A DNA stretch of 64,000 nt from Thamnaconus septentrionalis. Taxonomy: Eukaryota > Chordata > Actinopteri > Tetraodontiformes > Monacanthidae. Below are positions 60,101 to 64,000 of the stretch, one piece after another. Position 1 is the stretch's first letter. Every line of letters begins with the position of its first letter. The position numbers and the translations under genes were made by a program. The notes beneath the pieces were generated by a model. It saw only the letters and a program-made list of their open reading frames with translations. It ran no database searches and was not told where the DNA came from. The stretch spans positions 15,429,001 to 15,493,000 of the forward strand of contig CM020519.1 of NCBI GenBank assembly GCA_009823395.1, given 5' to 3'.

Positions 60101-62818
60101 CCAGAGAGACTCATATTTGAAATCAAGAAGAAAACGAGAAACATAGAAGGTAACGATCACTAATATCTCCTAATTCTTTAACAGGAATGAAAATTACAAA
60201 GTACATGAATCAATAGACTATCTACTCAAAAAGAACTGACAAAAGTAATCTCTTCTTTTCCTTTGTGAGACTTGGTGGATTTTTTAATACCGCCAGCAAT
60301 TAATCTACACTTGTTTTTCACTTAATTGCTGGTGCTTGTGATTGTATCTGAAAAGTGTTCAGTTAGAATTTTTACAATCTAAGAACTTGGTTACAGTGAT
60401 AAACCACATTGACTACTTGATTTATTAATGATCAGTAATTGCTTATTTAAAAAGCTGTATTTTTGATATAGAAACACGATCAGTAAGATACGCCAGTAAG
60501 TGTTTCTAAGGCCAAAACAAAACCCTTCAAACCGCTCAAATTCTAGGTTAGGTCTTCCACTGTTTGCAAAACATCTCTGTGGGCTCTGGTTCTTGTCCTT
60601 TTTTGACATTTTCATTGCATTTGTGTAATTAGGCCCACACAAATTATAATAATTACGACATGTTCTCTGGTGGGTTGAAGAGGTGGTTTGTCCCCCCACC
60701 CCCAGAATTAGTCCTTTTATAATGCTCACTGTGGAGCTTTTGGACAAACAGGCCATCCTCTGCATTGATCATGCAGTACAATACGCAAACAATGTGTTGA
60801 GTCTAAAAATGTGAAGGCATCTGCGTGTGCTTTGTTTAGATATTTGCATCTCTTGTGGAAGCCTCAACGTCTCTCTGGAGCATCCTCTCTTCATGGGAGC
60901 CATGTGCCAGGGCTGCAAAGTAAGAGTGCACTATTATTACTGCTTTTAAATTTATCTGGGATAGGATCATTTTTTTCATCAATGATAATGTGCATAAAAA
61001 ACACTGTCTGCTTGGTATAGTTTTACATTTGAACATCACAAACATCTGAGATAGACCAAATGAAGCACTACCAACACATACAACTAGCCACAATGCACTG
61101 TAGATTGCGCCACACATTTGCCACAGTTATCCATTTAAAGTGACAGTAGCAGTTGTACAGCTTCTCAGAGTTGGAAATACTGCCTTCATGTTGCTCAAGT
61201 TCTCTCTTCAGCCATCAAATGTGTAAATATTCTGAGATTATGTTCTGTTGAAAGACCAAAACCTCTCAAATTCTTGTTTTCAAACTTTATCAATTCAACC
61301 AGCTTCAAATTAGACCAACAAATTGACCATTTGGCCAAGTGTGGCGAAACGTTCCAAACACCGCGTCTCGCTATATCTCACTCATCTTAAAAGCCTTCAA
61401 ATAATTGCCTCAAAGTGTCTTCAGCATGGTGGAATTTTTGGAGATATTTACCCAATGTTGTTATCGTAGACTCCCCGCCCGCCCTCCCCGCCTGCTCTCC
61501 CCCCTGACTCTGTTTTCTGCCCTGGCAGAACTCCTTCTTGGAGTGCGCCTACCAGTACGACGACGACGGCTACCAGTCCTACTGCACCATCTGCTGTGGA
61601 GGCAGAGAAGTGCTCATGTGTGGCAACAACAACTGCTGCAGGTCGGTACCAAACCTGGACACCCTGCCCGGCTTTAAGCCTGGCAGGCGGCAGTCGCTTC
61701 AGTTTGCAGCCAAGACGAGGTTGTACGTTTTTTGTAGCAACAGCAGCAAATCGACCGTAAATGTCAAAACAGAATTTGACGACCCGTCCAGTCAGACAGC
61801 GATCAATTTGTGAGGCAAATTTGTTTGCTTGTAACTGTAGACATATATCTCTGGCAGAGGGAGTCACACTATCAGCATATTATACCATAAATCAGGGCAA
61901 ACTATTCGACTGGTGGGGCTACAATGGGTTCTAGAATTTTGACAGAGGGGCCGAAGCAGCGGCAGCAGATGGATGAAGTGTTTTGGTGACCCACCTCATA
62001 GGAGAAAAATATGTATCATGGTGGGATATGTAGAAAACATGTGCTTTAATGTCAAATAAAAATGAACAAAAGCAAAGTTAAAACAAAATATATTTTCTTT
62101 GAAGCCCCACGGTATTTATCTCTTTATTGAAATGATTCTAAAAACACTTCAAAATAGAAGAAATACAACAACTTTATGACTTACTCACTATTCATTTAAT
62201 TTCTTCAAGTTCGGCGGGCCGGATTGAAAAGCTTAACGGGCCACATATGGCCCCCGGGCCGTAGTTTGTTATAGATGATGCTAGAGATGACGGTAAATAT
62301 GTTACTACAAAATATTACTCACTCAAATCAAATCAACCAGTTCAGATGAAAACAACACAAACTATTGATAACCCACGAACACACTGGTTTATGGTTACTG
62401 GACAGAATGATCGCAACTACTTAACATCTCTGTTTTGCATGAGAGAATTCAAGGCGGCCGCAGCTTGTTTGGAAGTGTCCAGTTTGCTGCTCAGCTACCA
62501 GGAATAAACAAACTAGTTCATCCCTGAGACGCCGGTGCCGAGCCCAGATGAAGTTGGGGAGTTGCGTCAAGACAGAAATCCAGTCTAAGCTTGAACCAAA
62601 CACTGGCTTCATGCTTCAATAATCCCACAAGTGGAACCATGAGTCACTGGGCTCGGACACTTAGTTACTGATATGCAGAGATAGGCAGCAGAGCTGATGT
62701 CTTCATCAAAATGTATTAAATCACTTTAAAAAAAATTGAAACTACATGTGATAAATTTGTGCAATTGCAATAATTACCTTTTCATGTGTGACCGCATGAT
62801 ATAAAGTTAGCACATTCT

Positions 62819-62853
<35 letters not shown>

Positions 62854-63037
62854 GTGTTTCTGCGTGGAGTGCGTGGACCTGCTGGTGGGCGCCGGCTCGG
62901 CGGCGGCAGCCATCAAAGAAGACCCCTGGAACTGCTACATGTGCGGACCCCGCAACACCTACGGGTTACTGCGGCGGCGGGACGACTGGCCCAGCAGGCT
63001 CCAGCACTTCTTCGCCAACAACCACGAGCAGGACTTT
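30943..63037 (+). CDS. dnmt3a: DNA (cytosine-5)-methyltransferase 3A, long isoform, N-terminal 550 residues
   Basis: DNMT3A sets new cytosine methylation in the nucleus. Fourteen exons join in frame (1650 nt). They encode an N-terminus with two AT-hook-like basic motifs, the DNMT3A1 nucleosome-binding segment (residues 114-152), an acidic/proline spacer, a PWWP domain (about 224-312) and an ADD zinc-finger domain (about 425-550). The PWWP reads H3K36 methylation. The ADD binds unmethylated H3K4 and autoinhibits the enzyme. The reading ends just after the ADD; the SAM-binding and PCQ-bearing catalytic exons are outside the window, so activity cannot be judged. Teleosts carry dnmt3aa and dnmt3ab; which one this is cannot be resolved here. 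Confidence 0.97.
31079..31672 (+). mobile_element. hAT-like MITE (family B), copy 3, interrupted
   Basis: It starts CAGCGTTTCTCAACTGGTGG and ends ctccaccagttgagaacc. A family E element is inserted at 31200-31475. It lies 68 bases after the donor of dnmt3a exon 1. Confidence 0.8.
31200..31475 (+). repeat. Family E interspersed repeat with target-site duplication
   Basis: It reads from gggtgacgcggtggcgcagt (gtggttagca, gtgtggagtttgcatgttct, gtgtcaccctgcct) to aaaaatggatggatg. The 10-bp word TTGGGCATTT flanks it on both sides (31190-31199 and 31476-31485), a clear target-site duplication. This is a very common fish repeat, probably SINE-like. Confidence 0.8.
31690..34200. other. dnmt3a intron 1, middle
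   Basis: Unique-looking AT-rich intron with poly-A/T tracts. No gene or assignable repeat was recognised. Confidence 0.4.
34220..34580. promoter_or_regulatory. Possible conserved non-coding element in dnmt3a intron 1
   Basis: A high-complexity, locally CpG-rich stretch opens with homeodomain/POU-like ttgcataattaattgcg, followed by gagatatttatagggc and ggcgcaggcgcctg. It has no repeat features. Regulatory status is a guess from composition. Confidence 0.25.
34581..38205. other. dnmt3a intron 1, distal part
   Basis: It holds a (TG)n tract (36258-36303) and a unique stretch near 37110-37360 with RFX-like half-sites (gttgctaagcag, ccttggtaacc). Otherwise featureless. Confidence 0.4.
38206..38271. 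repeat. AG microsatellite
   Basis: An almost pure (AG)n run of about 60 bases. Confidence 0.98.
38781..38888 (+). CDS. dnmt3a: dnmt3a coding exon 2 (AT-hook-like basic motif)
   Basis: The acceptor is ttggcccag and the donor CTTCCT|GTGAGT. It encodes [18 protein letters not shown] and [18 protein letters not shown]. The GRPGRKRK motif is shared with mammalian [13 protein letters not shown] and is a likely DNA-binding or nuclear-localising basic patch. Confidence 0.95.
39178..39516 (+). mobile_element. hAT-like MITE (family D), copy 3
   Basis: It starts caggcgtgggcaaactatgg and ends ggtttgcccacccctg. The flanks gcacataa and gtcgataa fit a diverged 8-bp duplication. Confidence 0.75.
39738..40091 (+). 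mobile_element. TTAA-type MITE (family A), copy 5
   Basis: The runs aaaggttaaatgtttaatat, gccagtgaactacagtggcc, aggcttccttagaaatatg and ttttacacactggaccttca match the family with an internal deletion. Confidence 0.7.
40092..41430. other. dnmt3a intron 2, segment
   Basis: No gene or repeat was recognised. Confidence 0.4.
41435..41755 (-). repeat. Family E repeat, inverted copy
   Basis: The words tagggcgaaggcagggtgac, caagtcgccagttcatttta, (ctct)n/(ac)n and gtgtggagaacccaa are the reverse complement of the 31200 element. Its middle carries a CT/AC microsatellite. Confidence 0.7.
41760..45836. other. dnmt3a intron 2, distal part
   Basis: About 4 kb of unassigned AT-rich intron with short CA and TG tracts. 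A 163-codon open frame at 45018-45509 has no recognisable domain or splice context. Confidence 0.4.
45837..45960 (+). CDS. dnmt3a: dnmt3a coding exon 3 (second basic motif)
   Basis: The acceptor is tttctcctag and the donor AAGG|GTAAGT. It encodes [20 protein letters not shown] and [28 protein letters not shown] is a second AT-hook-like basic cluster. The exon has little sequence identity to mammals but fits in phase. Confidence 0.85.
46015..46285. repeat. Family F repeat, copy 1
   Basis: The text ctcgtacttgtaaaatacgt, tatgacaattttgttaaatt and gtggtatcggtgcatcacta recurs at 55206-55560. Confidence 0.7.
46463..46500 (+). CDS. dnmt3a: dnmt3a coding exon 4 (38 nt)
   Basis: The acceptor is ctcctgcag and the donor CGAGAG|GTGAGG. 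It encodes [13 protein letters not shown] and restores phase 0 before the next exon. Confidence 0.85.
46679..46795 (+). CDS. dnmt3a: dnmt3a coding exon 5 (nucleosome/H2AK119ub recruitment segment)
   Basis: The acceptor is tgtgcgcag; the donor GATGGAG|GTGGGA is weak. It encodes [20 protein letters not shown] and [12 protein letters not shown], nearly the mammalian [29 protein letters not shown]. In mammals this DNMT3A1-specific segment binds the nucleosome acidic patch and H2AK119 ubiquitin. Confidence 0.95.
46956..46961 (+). terminator. dnmt3a: Candidate intronic poly(A) signal in dnmt3a
   Basis: AATAAA lies 161 bases after the weak exon 5 donor and 89 bases after the in-frame read-through stop (46865-46867). 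Use is inferred. Confidence 0.35.
47000..49010. other. dnmt3a intron 5, first part
   Basis: AT-rich with one short (TG)n tract near 47720; nothing assignable. Confidence 0.4.
49015..49130. repeat. Retroelement-tail-like repeat
   Basis: (ATTAG)n-like iterations, then gattttattggcattgcaca and aacgaaatgcagttagcatc, a common fish retroelement tail. Confidence 0.45.
49236..49315. repeat. Long TG microsatellite
   Basis: A near-pure (TG)n run of about 75 bases flanked by TA-rich cryptic repeats. Confidence 0.98.
49345..49815. repeat. Interspersed repeat, retroelement-like
   Basis: It starts gaagaagcatttattaatcc, followed by cacattggggaaattt, and ends with gaagaagctgttcctgaacc and tggtggttct. Both phrases are typical of a widespread fish repeat. 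Confidence 0.5.
50250..50401 (+). promoter_or_regulatory. dnmt3a: Candidate internal promoter and 5' UTR of a dnmt3a2-type transcript
   Basis: A consensus NF-Y site (CCAATCAGCGG) lies at 50250, followed by G-rich boxes (gggtgggggggtggagcgg) and a GA-rich leader leading to an ATG at 50402. There is no TATA box. It lies between the exon carrying the nucleosome-recruitment segment and the shared exons, where the mammalian Dnmt3a2 promoter sits. The promoter role is inferred. Confidence 0.5.
50402..50476 (+). CDS. dnmt3a: Candidate alternative first coding exon, dnmt3a2-type isoform
   Basis: The ATG opens 25 codons, [18 protein letters not shown] and QSCHVRP, ending in phase 0 at a strong donor (CGGCCT|GTGAGT). 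An in-frame TGA at 50363-50365 closes the frame upstream, so this is a true first-Met position. Splicing to the exon at 55898 ([10 protein letters not shown]) is in frame. Human DNMT3A isoform 2 likewise uses an alternative first exon joined exactly at AEKKAK. The peptide itself is not conserved with the human one. Confidence 0.6.
50477..53900. other. dnmt3a intron after the alternative exon
   Basis: Moderately GC-rich near the promoter, with poly-T runs (51390-51417, 51648-51664). No gene or assignable repeat. Confidence 0.4.
54115..54143. repeat. CA microsatellite
   Basis: (CA)n of about 28 bases. Confidence 0.95.
54800..55110. promoter_or_regulatory. Possible conserved non-coding element
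   Basis: A high-complexity stretch with several ATTA/TAAT homeodomain cores (taacaattaaaggattg, ggcgccaattaaaagtgat, aaccaattattcc) and a CpG-rich middle. It lacks repeat ends. The regulatory role is a guess. Confidence 0.25.
55206..55560. repeat. Family F repeat, copy 2, with internal perfect palindrome
   Basis: It shares ctcgtactcgtaaaatacat, tatgacaattttgttatatt and gtggcatcggtgcatccct with 46015-46285. A perfect 15-bp inverted repeat (GTACGATACCGGAGT, 5-nt loop) lies at 55229-55263. Confidence 0.75.
55898..56110 (+). CDS. dnmt3a: dnmt3a coding exon 6 (first exon shared by both isoforms)
   Basis: The acceptor is tgctcgcag and the donor CACCAG|GTAAGC; phase is 0 at both ends. It encodes [20 protein letters not shown] and later [17 protein letters not shown], matching AEKKAKVIAGMNAVEE and [17 protein letters not shown]. 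The Met at 55937 aligns with the internal Met used in the mammalian short isoform. Confidence 0.95.
56310..56960 (-). mobile_element. hAT-like MITE (family B), copy 4, inverted and interrupted
   Basis: The start aggacccacattttttt and end ttttggttcgtgacccacc, agttgagaaacact, are the reverse complement of the other copies. A family E element splits it at 56470-56830. Confidence 0.75.
56470..56830 (-). repeat. Family E repeat, inverted, near full length
   Basis: It reads from ccatccatccattttcaata through cgccagttcatcgcagggcc and gggaggaagccggagaaccc to gaggcggcagcgctaaccac. A TA-rich satellite-like run follows it. Confidence 0.8.
57609..57663 (+). mobile_element. hAT-like family D fragment
   Basis: gcaggcaaactacggccctg plus gggccatatgcagcccatta is a truncated family D end, about 140 bases upstream of the PWWP exon. 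Confidence 0.6.
57804..57962 (+). CDS. dnmt3a: dnmt3a coding exon 7 (PWWP domain, first part)
   Basis: The acceptor is cgtcacag and the donor TCTGTG|GTGAGT. It encodes the PWWP core: [20 protein letters not shown] and [14 protein letters not shown]. The SWWP motif and the aromatic cage residues (Phe of GFSWW, the Trp of WWP, the Trp of RWVMW) are present. Mammals have FGDGKF where this has FGDSKF. Confidence 0.97.
58287..58394 (+). CDS. dnmt3a: dnmt3a coding exon 8 (PWWP domain, second part)
   Basis: The acceptor is cgctcgcag and the donor CTGCAG|GTAGCG. It encodes [20 protein letters not shown] and [16 protein letters not shown], almost identical to mammals (36 codons). Confidence 0.97.
58395..59076. 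other. dnmt3a intron 8
   Basis: AT-rich, with a cattcattcattc run near 58727. No feature. Confidence 0.5.
59077..59224 (+). CDS. dnmt3a: dnmt3a coding exon 9
   Basis: The acceptor is tttccgtag and the donor GAGG|GTAAAC. It encodes [20 protein letters not shown] and [20 protein letters not shown], matching [21 protein letters not shown]. Confidence 0.95.
59398..59541 (+). CDS. dnmt3a: dnmt3a coding exon 10
   Basis: The acceptor is cccttcag and the donor CGAG|GTAAAC. It encodes [20 protein letters not shown] and [20 protein letters not shown], matching YKEVYTDMWVEPEAA and [19 protein letters not shown]. Confidence 0.96.
59542..60104. other. dnmt3a intron 10
   Basis: AT-rich with poly-A runs. 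No feature. Confidence 0.5.
60105..60149 (+). CDS. dnmt3a: dnmt3a coding exon 11 (45 nt)
   Basis: The acceptor is atttccag and the donor AGAAG|GTAACG. It encodes [14 protein letters not shown], matching ERLVYEVRQKCRNIE just before the ADD domain. Confidence 0.95.
60150..60839. other. dnmt3a intron 11
   Basis: No gene or repeat was recognised. Confidence 0.5.
60840..60919 (+). CDS. dnmt3a: dnmt3a coding exon 12 (ADD, GATA-like finger)
   Basis: The acceptor is ttgtttag and the donor TGCAAA|GTAAGA. It encodes [20 protein letters not shown] and MCQGCK. The CxxC...CxxC set forms the GATA-like zinc finger of the ADD. Confidence 0.96.
60920..61528. other. dnmt3a intron 12
   Basis: No gene or repeat was recognised. 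Confidence 0.5.
61529..61641 (+). CDS. dnmt3a: dnmt3a coding exon 13 (ADD, PHD-like finger)
   Basis: The acceptor is cctggcag and the donor TGCAG|GTCGGT. It encodes [20 protein letters not shown] and [17 protein letters not shown]. The DDDGY acidic loop that contacts the H3 tail and the catalytic domain in mammals is intact. Confidence 0.98.
61893..62270 (-). mobile_element. hAT-like MITE (family D), copy 4
   Basis: It starts cagggcaaactattcgactg and ends ccgggccgtagtttg. The interior (acaatgggttctagaatttt, cgggccggattgaaaagctt) matches copy 1. Confidence 0.7.
62821..62850 (+). repeat. TG microsatellite at a 3' splice site
   Basis: (TG)14-15 runs directly into the CAG acceptor of dnmt3a exon 14. 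Confidence 0.95.
62854..63037 (+). CDS. dnmt3a: dnmt3a coding exon 14 (ADD C-terminal part), last exon in the window
   Basis: The acceptor is (TG)n-CAG and the donor GACTTT|GTGAGT. It encodes [40 protein letters not shown] and [14 protein letters not shown], matching mammalian DNMT3A to the end of the ADD. The following catalytic exons are not in the window. Confidence 0.97.
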
Positions 63038-63533
63038 GTGAGTGTCTAGAGTCAACCCCGTTTCACTCCTCCGTAACGCCGTTTTGTTTGTGACTGCGTT
63101 GACAAAGAGGCCAAGAGACAGTAGGGTTGCATGTCTGCCTGCCTTTCACTAGAACTGATGTTAAATCCAATTAATCCATTTGTTGTGCCAGAGATGGTAT
63201 TGATGTTGATGGAAATGATGCCACTAAAATACAAAATGCATTACATTACTTGTGAGATAGGCCCAAAATTACCATTACATTCAGCCGGTTCACAGCACAC
63301 CCAAAATCTTTTGGCCCATGGCAGCCGCATAAATATTTATTTAATCCATGACACCCCTAGCACCCTCCACTTTCTTCATTTCACTCTGTACATTCCTTTT
63401 TTTGTACATTCTTCAATTATTGTAACGCACATTTTACTTTCTACTTTACACATTTAATATGACACCAGCTCGTGAGTGACCCCTGCACCAGGTGTCTGGG
63501 GTCCCTTAGCAAGAAAGCATTTAGGGGCCAGAT

Positions 63534-63875
63534 CAGGCATGGGCAAACTGCGGCCCGGGGGCCATTTGCAGCCTGTTAGATATATTCAATCTGGCCTTCT
63601 GAACTTGACGAAATTATATTAATAGTCAGTAAGTTATAAAACAGCTGTATTTTATCCCCTTTTTCAGTGTTTAATGAAAAATATTTTGTTCTGACGCCTT
63701 TGTTCAATATCAATGAACATTAAAGCACAGTTTTTTTGCATATTTCATTATATATTTTTTCGTCCTATGAGGTTGGTCACCAAAACACGCCATCCATCTG
63801 CCCCTGGTCGGGCACCTTCTGTCAAGTTTTAGAACCCATTGTGGCCCATGAGTCAGAAAAATTGCCCACCCCTTG
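63534..63875 (+). mobile_element. hAT-like MITE (family D), copy 5
   Basis: It starts caggcatgggcaaactgcgg and ends aaattgcccaccccttg, in the last dnmt3a intron of the window. Confidence 0.75.
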
Positions 63876-64000
63876 GCTAGATAGTAGTAAAACACCCCTA
63901 GAATAGCATATATCATTATCATTAGTATTAATGTATACCATTATGACAATAATACAACATTATTATTGTGCATTTTATGTGTAGCCACAGGTGACCAGTA

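Overview
The window is vertebrate nuclear DNA, most likely from a ray-finned (teleost) fish. The basis is many short, well-conserved exons with GT-AG introns, compact introns, many dinucleotide microsatellites, and several families of short inverted-repeat DNA transposons typical of fish. Species cannot be named from the sequence.

Two multi-exon genes lie head to tail on the + strand. The first (about 1-23.3 kb) is dystrobrevin beta (dtnb). It appears complete: 19 coding exons from 345 to 18111, then a spliced 3' UTR with its last polyadenylation signal at 23317. Conceptual joining gives about 619 residues with EF-hand-like regions, a ZZ zinc finger, two tandem syntrophin-binding helices and a C-terminal coiled coil. 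One exon (16725-16877) is short by one base relative to the reading frames on either side. The second gene (from about 27 kb to beyond the right edge) is the de novo DNA methyltransferase dnmt3a. Its first 14 long-isoform coding exons are here (550 residues: basic AT-hook-like N-terminus, nucleosome/H2AK119ub-recruitment segment, PWWP and ADD). The catalytic exons lie beyond the window. The DTNB-DNMT3A tandem order matches the arrangement known on human 2p23.

Layout: 1-162 probable dtnb promoter and first non-coding exon; 345-18111 dtnb coding exons; 18104-23340 dtnb 3' UTR; 23.3-26.8 kb intergenic DNA with two hAT-like repeats and a perfect 16-bp hairpin; 26.87-28.64 kb CpG-rich dnmt3a promoter region split by an AT-rich transposon-like insert; 30943-46795 long-isoform-specific dnmt3a exons; 50250-50476 a candidate internal promoter and alternative first coding exon for a dnmt3a2-type short isoform; 55898-63037 shared exons for the spacer, PWWP and ADD domains.

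The introns hold at least seven recurring repeat families, often nested: a TTAA-flanked MITE (five copies), three hAT-like families, a Tc1-like MITE, a family ending in tggatggatg, and a LINE tail on the minus strand. I saw no tRNA, rRNA, CRISPR array, bacterial-type gene or wholly new protein system. The most interesting points are the dnmt3a2-type exon with its NF-Y-like promoter, the possible intronic polyadenylation inside dnmt3a, the dtnb exon frame break, microsatellites serving as 3' splice-site tracts, tandem NAGNAG acceptors next to stop codons, and inverted repeats flanking dtnb exons 13-19.
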